DNA from: Exophiala sp. HKRS030
Taxonomy: Eukaryota; Ascomycota; Eurotiomycetes; Chaetothyriales; Herpotrichiellaceae
Length of the DNA: 34,385 nucleotides
NCBI GenBank assembly: GCA_023897205.1
Contig: JAHWDD010000054.1
Span: 1-34,385, forward strand
Direction of reading: 5' to 3'
Positions within the stretch are counted from its first letter, which is position 1; the number at the start of each line of letters is the position of its first letter. The position numbers and the translations under genes were made by a program. The notes beneath the pieces were generated by a model. That model saw only the letters and a list, made by a program, of their open reading frames with translations. It had not been told where the DNA came from and made no database searches. Below, piece after piece: positions 1 through 10,220 of this stretch.

Positions 1-582
1 ATCCTTCCTCGCGACAGTCGACGGGAAAGTCTTGAGTTAACAACATCGTGGTCAAGAAAAAGGCTCATGAATGAATGAGGCAGTCAAGGATACTCCAGTT
101 TACTAATATTCTACTTTCAAGTAGCATTCACTCAGTGGAAATGATTCCCGACTGCTCTCGGGTTGGTCACTCGGTAATTTTTCGTGTTTGCCATAAACGT
201 ACAGATGGGGAGCCCTAAGCATACCAGCGTTTGTGCAAGGATTAAGAAGACCAGAATGAGTCCGAAACGTTTCGACTGCCATCTCATCGCTCTGCTCCAA
301 GCTTGCGACAAAGGGTTCGTCGAAAAGTGGAAGCGGCAGTGAGTCTCATTCCACCTGCACAAAGAACATATTCACTGTGTTCTCTTTTATCAATACTACA
401 AGAAGATCAACAGCAATATGATTAACAATATCACCAGATCTTTCAACGAGAGATGTTCAAATTGAAGCAACACGATACTTTTCACCGAAACCTCATGCGA
501 TCACTTCCGTGAGCGGTGTGAAGCCAGTCAACTAGATTGATTATCATGATCGGGGTGTCCGAGTTGGTCCAAAGCTCCACAA
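1..582. other. Left-edge non-coding stretch
   Basis: No gene was recognised here. A minus-strand open frame of about 80 codons around 103-345 has protein-like composition, but it has no start in context, no recognisable motif, and a stop just upstream. It may be a relic of a gene lying to the left. The lactonase gene ends at 583 on the minus strand, so this stretch also holds its 3' flank. Confidence 0.4.
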
Positions 583-1773
583 CTATGAGTCCGAAGTCCA
601 TCCCACAACTTGAGCTAGCTGGATTGACCAGATCTGATTTACCGCTAGTACAATGAGTCGATCATCAGCAAACGCAAAATTCGCGAGATGAGAATTTTTG
701 TCCTCCAGGAGTGTCCTGGCGTTAAAGGTCCCCAGGACTTTGCCACCATCATTGCGGACAACGATGCCTTCTCCTTCTCCCGTCCATATTCGACCCCGCT
801 TATCAACCTTGATACCATCTGGGACTCCCGTCCTTGCAATCGAGAAAAGACGCTTTCCCACAGGGGTGAGAGTATCATCAAGGTCGTAAACATAAACCGC
901 GGCAGATCCTGTGGTATTTCCAGGCCCCATGCCCTGTAAACCGGACAGCGGCGTGTCTGTGATATATAACTTTGTGTAACCAGGACTGACAGCAATGCCA
1001 TTGGGTTTTGAGATATCCGATCGGGGAATGACCGCTTGTAGTGACTCTGCCTGTGGATCAAAACGCCATACAGCGTTAGGCAGCGCTGGCGGTCCGGTAA
1101 GATTCAAGGCAGATGCGAAATCAACATCGGTGAAAAACATAGCGCGGTTTTCGCCTCTTTCTGCCCAGATCACATCATCCGGGCCGTTTAGGCGGACGCC
1201 AAAATAGCTGTTCACGAGCGTAGTTGTTTCACCTGTAAGCGGGTCGATTGCGACAACACCACCTGCGTATGTTCGATTCCCAAAGTGGGTGATATACACC
1301 TTGCCTTCATAATACGACCCGCCGTTGGCAGTGATGACAGGCTCAGTAAGTTTGGGTTTGTACACCTCATGGTCGGTCAAATTGATCGCCATGACCACCC
1401 TTCCAGGACCATCAATTTCGGCACCTGTGAACCACACGAGATTCTGACCTGGAATATAGACTCCTGCTTCATAGGCAAAGCCTACGTCGAGAGGGCCAGC
1501 AAGGAGCTGGATTTGAGGCGATGAACCGATGATAGCAGAGAATTCGGCATCATAGGTAATATAGGTTGCATTTTGAGCCTGCAGAAGCAGATTCTCGACG
1601 GTTCCATTTGGAACCACGGTATCAACAAACTTCTGGGAATAGTTGCTCACAAACGTTGGGGGCAAAACAAATGTATCGCGAACAGGAATTGAAACGACGG
1701 CATTGCCCTGCGAACACACAAGGCTAAAACGTAATGCCAGAGCAAAGAATTCAAGGATGCGTCGTGGTCCCAT
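583..1773 (-). CDS. Secreted SMP-30/gluconolactonase-like lactonase
   Basis: Intronless frame of 396 residues. The frame runs on upstream to 1881, but the methionine at 1773 is preferred because it is followed directly by a signal peptide: MGPRR, then a hydrophobic stretch ending around LVCSQG (residues 1-22). The body has SMP-30/gluconolactonase-type beta-propeller signatures: NGPDDV near the middle, then KPNGIAVSPG and LYITDTP, then VPDGIKVDKRGRIWTGEGEG. The family hydrolyses lactones with a bound divalent metal; fungal relatives include aldonolactone and pantonolactone hydrolases. Several N-glycosylation sequons (NYS, NGT, NAT, NLT, NRT, NTT) agree with secretion. It is divergent from the MFS gene and shares a promoter with two copies of the CCCCACAT octamer. 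An extracellular lactone or enol-lactone hydrolase is likely; the substrate is unknown. Confidence 0.82.
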   Translation of the reverse strand: MGPRRILEFFALALRFSLVCSQGNAVVSIPVRDTFVLPPTFVSNYSQKFVDTVVPNGTVENLLLQAQNATYITYDAEFSAIIGSSPQIQLLAGPLDVGFAYEAGVYIPGQNLVWFTGAEIDGPGRVVMAINLTDHEVYKPKLTEPVITANGGSYYEGKVYITHFGNRTYAGGVVAIDPLTGETTTLVNSYFGVRLNGPDDVIWAERGENRAMFFTDVDFASALNLTGPPALPNAVWRFDPQAESLQAVIPRSDISKPNGIAVSPGYTKLYITDTPLSGLQGMGPGNTTGSAAVYVYDLDDTLTPVGKRLFSIARTGVPDGIKVDKRGRIWTGEGEGIVVRNDGGKVLGTFNARTLLEDKNSHLANFAFADDRLIVLAVNQIWSIQLAQVVGWTSDS

Positions 1774-1991
1774 GATGTAATGTACTTGCAAAATTGTGTT
1801 ATATTGTTGGTTATATGTGAAGCTTGAGCTTTTAGTATTTGTGAAGGCACGACATCTGGGCGTACGCAGTTTAAAAGCCATTTATGGGCCTTTATTTGCC
1901 ATGCAATTGGCAAGACCCAAGCTCAGACTCTCCAACGGAGATTGATCTTGCACAGTCGAGAATGAAGCCGGATCCTGGGATTCGCCCCCAT

Positions 1992-2004
1992 CCGGACCAT
2001 CCGG
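1992..2004. promoter_or_regulatory. CCGG-N5-CCGG inverted repeat, candidate Zn2Cys6 site
   Basis: CCGGACCATCCGG contains CGG-N5-CCG, a spacing used by some fungal binuclear-cluster dimers. It lies about 220 bases upstream of the lactonase start and 12 bases from a CCCCACAT octamer. The Zn2Cys6 gene at the right end of the window is one possible partner, but that is only an inference. Confidence 0.35.
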
Positions 2005-2015
2005 GGAAAATGCTT

Positions 2016-2023
2016 CCCCACAT
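2016..2023 (-). promoter_or_regulatory. ATGTGGGG octamer, copy 1
   Basis: Exact CCCCACAT, 243 bases upstream of the lactonase start and 472 upstream of the MFS start. It is a member of the cluster-wide motif whose core GTGGGG fits the predicted site of the local C2H2 regulator. Confidence 0.55.
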
Positions 2024-2285
2024 GCGGGAATTTAGTTGCGGTCCGCTTGCGTGGTTGAGCCAACAAGTCGAATGTGTGTCCGATCGCAGGACGTTGGATT
2101 TCGATAGCGAGGTCAACGTGGAGCTGTCTCGGCTAGATCTGGTTGTGCGTTCATCCTTTGGGTAATACCGGCCAAGGGTGCGGCCAAGGATTTGAAATCG
2201 ACCAGCCCTTCGTGGTCATGGCACCTACTGTATGTGGTAGTAATTGAGTAGTAATTCGAGGTAACCATTTTCAGCCTACCCAAAA

Positions 2286-2293
2286 CCCCACAT
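2286..2293 (-). promoter_or_regulatory. ATGTGGGG octamer, copy 2
   Basis: Exact CCCCACAT, about 200 bases upstream of the MFS start, with a GTGGGGG core on the opposite strand 60 bases further on (2352-2358). Confidence 0.55.
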
Positions 2294-2494
2294 CGCCTCC
2301 GTCTTTTCTATCTGTGGGAGCTCCAACCTCCTGCAATCCTGCCTGGCAAGTGTGGGGGATCCAATATCCAGATGCAGTACTCCTTTTAAGGGGATATCGT
2401 CCTTATTATTAGCAACGTTATCCCCTGCTGGATAGCGAAGAACACTTTTGCAGGATATAACACACCTACCTTATTTCACCAAAATCATTACGCA

Positions 2495-4293
2495 ATGGGC
2501 TACGGCGTCCTCGAATCCCGCAGCGGTCTAAAGCATGTGCCAGGAACTTCCCTTTTTGACACTCACGATGCACAATGGGTGGAATCCTCAGCGAACTTGA
2601 AGAGGGCGACAGGGAAGAACTCTCACGTTCTTCTCATTCCACAGCCCTCCAGCAGTCCCAATGATCCTTTGAACTGGCCGCTTTGGCAGCGAGATCTTTT
2701 ACTGGCCTTGTATTGTTTTGCAACTTTGTTGTGCATTGGAGGGTAAGCCTTCATTCCACCTTATTGTCAATTCATCCATCTGATCACCCTTGCAGCATTG
2801 GCCCAATTCTTTCTTCCATGGCAATCATCTTGATCCAGGAATTTGGGCTCAGTTTCACTCAAGTCTCGCTCCTCACGGGCTACAGTCTTTGCGCCACTGG
2901 CGCAGTAGGGATCTTCATCTCTGCGCTTGCTCGCAAATATGGCAAACGACCGACTTTACTCTTTTCTGTCACATGTGCGTTCGTAGGCACAATCTGGGGT
3001 GGCGCTGCACAGTCATACGAATCTCTACTGGGTGCTCGCATCGTTCAAGGACTCAGTGTGGCCATGTTTGAAAGCGTCATGTTCTCTGTCATCGGTGATT
3101 TGTACTTTGTGCATGAAAGAGGCTCTCGAATGGCCATTTATGTCACCTCGAACTCTGGCATAGCAAATTTGCCAGCCATGCTGGCAGGCAAGATCACGAC
3201 TGATCTTGGCTGGCGTTGGGTCTTTTGGCTACTTGCCATTTTCCTTGGTATCGCCTGGGTCGGGGTCGTCTTATTCGGGTGGGAGACGGCCTACAACCGC
3301 AATGAGATCTACAACATTGACACTTCCTCTCAAGATGTGAGTGCGAGCAATATTGCTATGGACACCACTAACTGAACACAGAACATTGAAGTGATTGAAG
3401 AAATGAAAGCCAATAGATCAGGCCACGTCGAGGAGTCGAACTTGGAAAGAACTGCGACTGTATCGACAACTGCTACTACAGAGCGCAGGTCCATCTTTCG
3501 GCACATGTTGCCCCTGAATGGAACCTACACTGATGAGTCTATTATAAAGATGGTCGTCCGACCATTCTTCATCTTACTAAATCCAGCCGTTGTATGGGCA
3601 GTCGTGCTCATCGCGTTTCCAACTCTTTGGTTGGTCGGGATTTCATTCGTCATAGCTCAGATATTTTCAGCACCCCCTTATCTCCTCAATACCACTGATT
3701 TGGGCTATCTCTCCGCCGGCCCAGTTGTTGGTGGGACGCTAGGCTGCATTTTATGTGGTTGGATATCCGACCCGATAGTGAAGTACATCAGTCGACGCAA
3801 CAATGGCACTTACGAACCGGAGTTTCGTCTCGTTATCATGGCCTTTGCCACATTGTGTTCTGTCATCGGATACTTCCTTTTCGGAAATCTCATTGTACAG
3901 GGTAAGAGTGCGGTTGGGATTGCAGCCATTTGGGCGATAATGGTCGCCTCTGTTCAATTTGTGACAGTTGCTGTGGGATCTTATATGGTCGATGCTTTCC
4001 GCAACATCAGCATCGAGGTTTTCATCATTTCGATGATCACGAAGAACTTCTTGTTCTATGGTTTCTCCTGTGAGTACACCCGGCCGAGCACACGGTATCA
4101 ACTGCATCTCTTACTGACGCGACTTTTATTAGATTTCCTAAACGACTGGGTTGCGGCCTGGGGCCCTGCGAAGATGTTCAATACCATTGGTGGTATACAA
4201 TTGGCTCTCTGCCTCACGACTATTCCAATGTGGGTGTTTGGGAAGCGTTTGAGGGCGTGGTGGCATACTCATGATGTATTGAACAAGATCTGA
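2495..4293 (+). CDS. MFS transporter (DHA1, HOL1/TPO-like)
   Basis: Four exons give 545 residues. Introns are 2743-2795, 3337-3381 and 4070-4132; all have GT-AG ends and keep frame. The protein starts with a soluble tail, then NDPLNWPLWQRD, the motif before the first membrane segment in fungal DHA1 transporters of the HOL1/TPO type. The next helix pair carries SALARKYGKRP, the A-loop-like motif between helices 2 and 3, and later GDLYFVHERGSRMAIY. A long cytoplasmic loop sits between helices 6 and 7, and NNGTYEPEFRL precedes the second bundle, as in HOL1-like proteins. It most likely sits in the plasma membrane as a proton-coupled drug, organic-ion or aromatic-acid porter. Divergence from the lactonase and a shared promoter octamer suggest it moves a pathway substrate or product. 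Confidence 0.88.
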
Positions 4294-4761
4294 GTTCTTT
4301 GGTGGTGGTTGATAGCGCATGCGTATCCCTGTCTGCACGAATCTCGTAGCAAACATCAAGAACCATAATACGTACCGACCGCAATTGTCGCTCTACAAAG
4401 AAGAGAAATTACCTCAATCCGTCCATTCCTTCGTGCTAAGCATCAAATTGGAAGACTGAGCTTGCCCCAATGCTAAATTTCACGCACCTGCAAAGGATCC
4501 AAAACTCCTTTCAGATGAAGTCTAGTCTGATGGTAGATGGTGGGCGTTTCTTACCTCCACAAACCCCACATTCTTCACCATCTTAGAAAGCCGAACCAAA
4601 AGTGCCGCAATTCTCGGTACAATCAAATGGGTAAGACGCTAGTGGATCGAAAAGACAGTTCATACTACATTGCTAGTAGTTAAATTCAGTAGCAACTCCC
4701 GTTACCAAAGAATTGCTTTTCCATCTAACACTTCTCATCAGGCTCTCGACCCTTCAACAAA
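4294..4761. promoter_or_regulatory. MFS 3' flank and P450 promoter
   Basis: No gene is seen. It contains one exact CCCCACAT octamer at 4564-4571, about 190 bases before the P450 start. Confidence 0.5.
4564..4571 (-). promoter_or_regulatory. ATGTGGGG octamer, copy 3
   Basis: Exact CCCCACAT about 190 bases upstream of the P450 ATG at 4762, in the same position class as the other copies. Confidence 0.55.
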
Positions 4762-6502
4762 ATGGATCGTCTTCCACTTTTGCTAGTAGTGGCCGCTGTA
4801 GTTTTACTTTATCTCACCACCTTTGCGGGGAAGAAGAGTGCCAAAAAGTATAAATTGCCACCCTTAGTACCAGGAATTCCAGTCTTTGGAAATGCTTTTC
4901 AAGTTCCCCCCACGCAGCAAGGTCCATGGGCGAAGGAGCTGGCCGAGAAGTATGGCGAGATGTGAGTACGACCCTGCTTCTCCTCCCTGGAAAATTCTGA
5001 CCTGTATTGCTAGGTTTACTGTGAAATTTGGGGGCAGTACCTGGGTCTTTCTCAATTCTTCGCGGGTTGTTACAGACTTGATGGAGAAACGCGCTGCTAT
5101 TTACTCCTCTCGTCCGCCATTTCCTATGACCCAGGATATAATGTCTGGAGGAGGTCGCTTGGTTTTGATGCCATATGATGATAGATGGAGGAAGACTCGG
5201 AAAGTGATGCATCAGATTCTAAGTACTCGACAAAAGGACACTTTTCGAAAGTTTCAGGATCTCGAGTCCAAACATCTTCTCCACGATTATCTTCACAACT
5301 CTGATCGATGGTTCTCCGCAAATGGGAGATACGCAAATTCAGTCATTATGAGTGTGGTGTTTGGAATCCGCTCGAAACTCGATGACCCAGAAGTTACTAA
5401 ACTCTTCGAAACGGCCGAGATGTTCTTGGAACAACAACAACCGGGGGCCAATATCGTTGATGGTTTTCCCATCCTTGCTCGACTTCCAAACATTCTCCAG
5501 TGGTGGAGACCAAAAGGAGAACGCTTGTTCGAATATACTCGAAAGCACGTAGAACTACGTCGTTGCTTAGTTCTCGCTGACTCTTGGCAGGGTTTACAAG
5601 ACTCAGCTTGACAACGTGAAAGAACGTCTTGAGAAAGGGCAACAAAGCGACTGCTTTGCCGTTGATTTCCTGAAATCAAACGATGACAAATACTTCAACG
5701 AGACACAGCAACTGTTTACCCTCGGGACTTTGATGGAAGCTGGTAGCGACACTACCCGTGTCTCCCTGGGCCAAATGATTGCCGGTGCTGCAACATATCC
5801 TGACTGGGTACAGCGTGCAAGGGCCGAACTTGACCGAGTATGCGGGCACAATGCAGAGCGACTTCCAGACTTTTCCGATAGAGATGATCTACCCTACATA
5901 ACAGCTACAGTTAAAGAGATCTTCCGCTGGCGACCAAATATTGCCGAGATCGGAGCCCCAACGTCCCTCACCCAAGACGATGAATACGAGGGATATAGTT
6001 TTCCGAAAGGTACAGTCTTCGTTTGGAATGCCTGGGCGATAGCCTTGAATCCGAAGGAGTACCCCGATCCAGAGCGTTTCTATCCCGATCGTTTCCTCAA
6101 CAACGACTTGAATAATGGACTGAAAGGCCATTGGGCATTTGGCCCAGGTACGCCTACCCTGACTATCCACCACTGATTGAACAATCACTGACAGAGCACA
6201 AGGACGACGCGTATGCGTGGGATGGAATGTGGGAGAAAGTAATGTATGGATTGCCGCTGCAAGGCTTCTGTATTGCTTTGATTTCATTGAAGACAAGGTA
6301 TTTCTCGATTTACAGCCAAAAGAGTTAATTCAGACCCACTTGTGCCTAACTTCTATTCTCACAGGCTACTCCCATCGATTCGATGCGAATTCCTCAATTG
6401 ACCAAGAACAAACCCCCTTTCCAGGTCAAAATAAGAGTCCGCAGTGAGGCTCACGCCGCCTTAATTGACCGTGACTGCAGTGACGCAGTAGGAGCTGCAT
6501 GA
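4762..6502 (+). CDS. Microsomal cytochrome P450 monooxygenase
   Basis: Five exons give 506 residues. Introns are 4962-5013, 5545-5590, 6148-6202 and 6298-6364. Intron 2 only keeps frame if it starts with GC (donor GCACGT) and ends AG; no GT donor nearby gives the right phase, and a CTGAC branch sequence lies just before the acceptor. Intron 3 splits the haem-binding loop, and splicing at 6202 restores FGPGRRVCVG exactly. Visible signatures are an N-terminal membrane anchor (residues 4-20), a proline-rich hinge (KLPPLVPGIPVFGN), I-helix LMEAGSDTTR, K-helix KEIFRW (ExxR), PERF in DPERFYPDRF, and the haem loop with its cysteine. The architecture is that of an ER-bound, CPR-dependent class II enzyme. 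A hydroxylation or O-demethylation of an aromatic pathway intermediate is plausible; the subfamily is not assigned. Confidence 0.9.
5545..5590 (+). other. GC-AG intron in the P450 gene
   Basis: The donor is AA|GCACGT and the acceptor GGCAG, 46 bases, with CTGAC ten bases before the acceptor. Splicing here joins TRK to VYKTQLDN. The nearby GT dinucleotides at phase 0 or 1 would shift the frame. Confidence 0.7.
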
Positions 6503-6926
6503 AAAGCGGCGTTACTCTCTAAGTCGCATTAGGAATGTTGAAGGTTTTGGATGTGCCATGGGTCCTAGACCATCAGATGTAACGTGTAGCCACTGCACGC
6601 CATCAGATGAGAAGTGTAGCCACTGCAATGTGGGATGCATTTGCGTCCAAGTTAGGAAGTGGGGGATAGCAATGCCAAGTTTCTATCAATCACATGCCTC
6701 TACCCCAGACAACTTCCCCAGGCCGGTGTGGTGTCTACCTACCACTCTTGGCCGACGGATGGGAGTAAAGCCGTATTGGGTCAACAAAATGCAAAAAAGT
6801 TATGCAGTCATATGCACATCGTCGCCATAGCTGTAGCACAAATTCAAGAAGCGTTCTCATACCCTCAACTTCCTTCCAACTCCAGTGCTTCTCGGACCTA
6901 AACACAATCGATTCCCACAGGACAAG
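6503..6926. promoter_or_regulatory. P450 3' flank and monooxygenase promoter
   Basis: Non-coding. It contains a 30-base imperfect tandem repeat (6571-6630), a near-match ATGTGGGA (6629-6636) and a GTGGGGG core (6659-6665), which lies about 265 bases upstream of the monooxygenase start. Confidence 0.5.
6571..6630. repeat. 30-base tandem repeat, two copies
   Basis: Two adjacent 30-base units begin CATCAGATG and share GTGTAGCCACTGCA. They match at 24 of 30 positions by eye. It lies in the promoter of the FAD monooxygenase. Confidence 0.7.
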
Positions 6927-8376
6927 ATGAGCCCTATCAATGAGAAGTTGGTTCCATCTGCGGACAAAGTATCCTACGAGCATGCTCAAGTCATCGTCGT
7001 TGGTGCTGGTCCAGTGGGCTTGCTTCTCGCCCTAAAGTTGGCACAGGCAGGTATTGATGTTCTCATTCTTGAAGCTGAGAAGCAAGTGCTACAAAGTCCT
7101 CGTGCGACTACGTAAGTATCTTTCTCTCCCTGGCAATTTTAGATCCTGTCTACTTTTACGACTCACTGACATTGCGAAGTTACATGCCAATTGTATTGAC
7201 TGAACTGGAGAAAGTCGGCTTGTTCGAGGACATCGAAAAAGCCGGGCACAAGAATTATGAGGGGATCAGATTTCGCAAGTCCCACGCCAAAGGTGGTGAG
7301 GTGCTGGCTCAATTGAAAATGGCCCAAGTACCCAAGGGAGCAGTGAAGTACAACTTTGCTGGGATCCATCTCGGGCAACATACCCTGGCCGAAATCATTC
7401 TTTCCCACTGTGAACGAGAAAAGGTGCGGATTCGGTGGAGTAATCGATTTGCAGGCGCCAAACAGTCCGGAGAACAGGATCCTGTTACTGTCACCTGCGT
7501 GGGACCCGTGGGCGAGAACTTTTTTACTTGTGATTACCTCGTCGCCGCTGACGGTGCTGGGAGCTCTGTGCGGCGCTCGCTGTGCATACCGTTCGAAGGC
7601 TTCACTTGGCAAGATTTCCGGTTCGTGGCTTCCAATGTCAAATACGATTTCGAAGGGTACGGAGGATTCACGACGGCAAATATGATTGTGGACGAAGAAG
7701 ACTGGGCTGTGATAGCTCGAACTGGACCAGGAGACGCTCCTTGGCGCGTTGCGTTCGGAGTGAGGACCGATATCCCTGAGTCAGAAATCCTCAAGCAACT
7801 TCCCGAAAAGTACGAGAGATTGCTGCCAGGACCGAGACCGTTGAAGTACGAGCTGGTGAGTGCCAATCCATATTGGGCACATCAAAGGGTTGCCTCGACC
7901 TTCAAAGTGGGCAAAATATTGCTTTGTGGAGATGCGGGACATGTAAGTTACCGGACTGCCATTGTTCTTACAGAAACTAATATGATGACCTTCAGTCCAA
8001 CAACCCTATTGGCGGTCTCGGCCTTACGACCGGTCTTCTCGACTCTGCAGCTTTAGGCAATTGCTTAATACGTATCTACAAGCACAAAGAGCCTGCAGAT
8101 GCTCTGCTTGAGCGATATGCTAAGGTGAGGCGGGATGCTTGGATCAACTACACCAACCCTCAGTCAATCGATTTCAAGCTTAGGGTTCACTCCTTCGCCC
8201 CGGATGTTGAGGAAGCACGAAGCCAATTTTTCAATGCGTTGAATACCGACCCAGGAATGAGCCTAAAGGTGGCAACTATGATGAATGAGGTTATTGAGGA
8301 TGAATTCGCACTGCCCGAGTTGGATGGTCTGCCTGAGACCGAGGGCCAGGGTCCTGTAGAAGTGAAATCGACTTGA
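6927..8376 (+). CDS. FAD-dependent aromatic monooxygenase
   Basis: Three exons give 442 residues. Introns are 7112-7179 and 7943-7995. All three fingerprints of class A flavoprotein hydroxylases are present: the dinucleotide fold VIVVGAGPVGLLLALKLA near the N-terminus, with an acidic residue at the end of strand 2 (LILEAE); the DG motif in YLVAADGAGSSVRRSL; and the GD motif in LLCGDAGH, continued across intron 2 as SNNPIGGLGLTTGLLD. The family uses FAD and NAD(P)H to hydroxylate phenols or hydroxybenzoates in the ortho or para position. The thioredoxin-like C-terminal domain of phenol 2-monooxygenases is absent, so it is closer to the short salicylate/hydroxybenzoate-type enzymes. Lying beside the P450 and a ring-cleavage dioxygenase, it is a good candidate for making a dihydroxylated ring. 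The start at 6927 is the first ATG before the FAD fold. Confidence 0.88.
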
Positions 8377-8509
8377 ATTATTCACCTTTTATCTCAGTGT
8401 TCGAGACTAGTTCTGATACAATAGATGAGGTTCTCATAACGTGATAATAATTTTCATTTATCAAGTGAAACTTTTAGTATTCAATTCAATACTTTCATGA
8501 TTTTTTAGT

Positions 8510-9647
8510 CTAGAAAGTCAGAGAAATTCCCATTCTCTTTTGTCCCTCATCGACAGCTATCGAAAGGTCTTTACCTATCCACTGGGGCTGCGTCACATGT
8601 AAGGCTTCTTCAAGCTCAATGGCGTTGTTTCCAGCCACCCAAAGAGTACGACCATTTAAGGTCGGCCTAACAGCAGGAAGGAGAAGCGCTTTCGCAACAC
8701 CCTCCGCATCATTAGCAGGAAGGTCACCCCACAGATCCCGAATCCACTGGGGAAGCATGGGTGTCACTATATCGATTCAACGTGTCAGCCTGTTTCAATG
8801 GTACCATTTCACAATACCCTGGGGTATAAGTTTCCATGCTTACCAGTCATCCATGGGGCGATTAAATTGATGCTGATGTTTTTCTCCGGTAGTTTAGATC
8901 TTAGCCCACGCATGAGACCTAATGCCCCAGCTTTGGCAGCGCAGTACAAGAATAGTGGTGGAGTGTCGATAAGGCTGTCATAGTAAGACACACACTTCGT
9001 CAGCACACGGATCTGTAGGCTGAATCACAGATGTATTTGGCTTAACATACCTTGCTGCGGAGCCTGTAATTACAAGCTGGTACTTTTTGTCCCCTTCCTG
9101 CTTCTGGAAGAAGTGCACAGCGGCTTTTGTGGTGTAAAGGACGCCATGAAGATTGATTTCAATGTTCTTCAAAATGGGTGCTTTGAGCCTTCCGCTTTCG
9201 TCTAATTCATCGTCGATAAGACTATCAAACGAATGAATTCCTGCATTGGCGTAAACCACGTCAATGGATCCAAAATTCTCGTAAGTGGCTTCAAATGCAC
9301 TCAGGATTGAGTCCCATTTTGAAACATCAGCGTAGAGAAAGCGTGTTTTTCTGAGAGCGAAGAGTTAGATTGTTAGACCACTGACCGTGAGCAAAGAGGA
9401 ATCCAATGCATACTCGCCGAGTTCTGCAGCCAGAAGTTGCCCTGCTTCTTTGTCTACGTCCAAGATCGCAACATTTGCACCAGCCCCTTTTCAGTTGTAA
9501 GCAAAGAAGATATAAGTCCCAGACATGCTCACCATGTGCAAGAAGCACCAGTGCCCGTCCAATCCCAGAAGCACCGCCTGTTATCAGTATTGTTCGCCCT
9601 TTGAGCTCTGCGAGTTCTGAGTCTGAGATTGGTTGCAAGGTCGTCAT
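8510..9647 (-). CDS. Short-chain dehydrogenase/reductase SDR1
   Basis: Five exons (9533-9647, 9414-9486, 9051-9350, 8844-8974, 8510-8766) give 291 residues. The four introns are 9487-9532, 9351-9413, 8975-9050 and 8767-8843. Motifs of a classical SDR: TGGASGIG for cofactor binding, YANAG, the catalytic serine in ITGSAA, and the YxxxK pair in LYCAAK. The C-terminal WGDLPANDAEGVA type stretch is typical of fungal SDRs related to 15-hydroxyprostaglandin dehydrogenase and hydroxyaverantin dehydrogenase. It would oxidise a secondary alcohol with NAD(P). It is divergent from the aldolase gene, convergent with the monooxygenase, and a paralogue of SDR2 with identical intron positions. The ATG at 9647 is used because the codon further upstream is only GTG. 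Confidence 0.87.
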
Positions 9648-10220
9648 GTTGATTGATGCTACCACTTGAGCACTTACACCGGGATTTTTGGGTTGGTGCC
9701 AATGGTAAGACTTTCTTACTTCGAATCCAAAATTTCTGTTTCAGATGACTTGGCTGCCCGTAGATTAGAAGTCCGCGATTAACCACGACTTATACAGGAG
9801 AAATCTCCCTACACCAATAACCCACTGTACTTGGTCACAGGCCAAATGAGATCAACGGTCAGATGCTGGGCGTCCATGTGGTGGGGATGTGGGGTAAAAG
9901 TGACCCTGGCGGAGGCTCACGCTGTAGATTCAAGCTACGATTAACCTAATTCGTCAGGATAGACGGACCTGGTTCTCACGACTTGTCTCTAAGTCGCGAC
10001 ATGGGGGACTTGGTGGGATTTTCGAATCAGGCGTGTTGCTGATTCTCCGTAATCTTCCTTAAATTTGGCCAAGCGCACTTCCTATATGTTTACGGATGGG
10101 AATCTGGTAAGGACACTGAAAGCCCTGCGCTCTGACTAAGAACTGTTTCGTTCAAAAAGTGTGCTATATCAAAACGAGAAAGTTCTTTTGACGATACACA
10201 TCACTTCAAGGACAGTTGAA
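9648..10220. promoter_or_regulatory. Divergent SDR1/aldolase promoter region
   Basis: Non-coding region of 573 bases. It has a tandem pair of GTGGGG cores in the same orientation, spaced 8 bases apart (9881-9886 and 9889-9894). The second is inside an exact ATGTGGGG octamer. No gene is seen. Confidence 0.55.
9881..9894 (+). promoter_or_regulatory. Tandem GTGGGG pair including ATGTGGGG octamer, copy 4
   Basis: GTGGGGATGTGGGG: two head-to-tail cores one helical face apart (8 bases), 234-247 bases before the SDR1 start and about 330 before the aldolase start. It is the only tandem double site seen in the window. Confidence 0.6.

Larger units (their letters stand above)
1774..2494. promoter_or_regulatory. 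Divergent lactonase/MFS promoter region
   Basis: Non-coding region of 721 bases between two divergent start codons. It holds two exact CCCCACAT octamers (2016-2023 and 2286-2293), one extended GTGGGGG (2352-2358), and a CGG-N5-CCG inverted repeat (1993-2003) of the kind bound by Zn2Cys6 regulators. No gene is seen inside it. Confidence 0.6.

Noticed and set aside
6135..6330. Reading through the P450 intron at 6148 as coding sequence
   Set aside because: It loses the haem cysteine; splicing 6148-6202 restores FGPGRRVCVG exactly. Acceptors at 6194 or 6196 give a broken or two-residue-longer haem loop.
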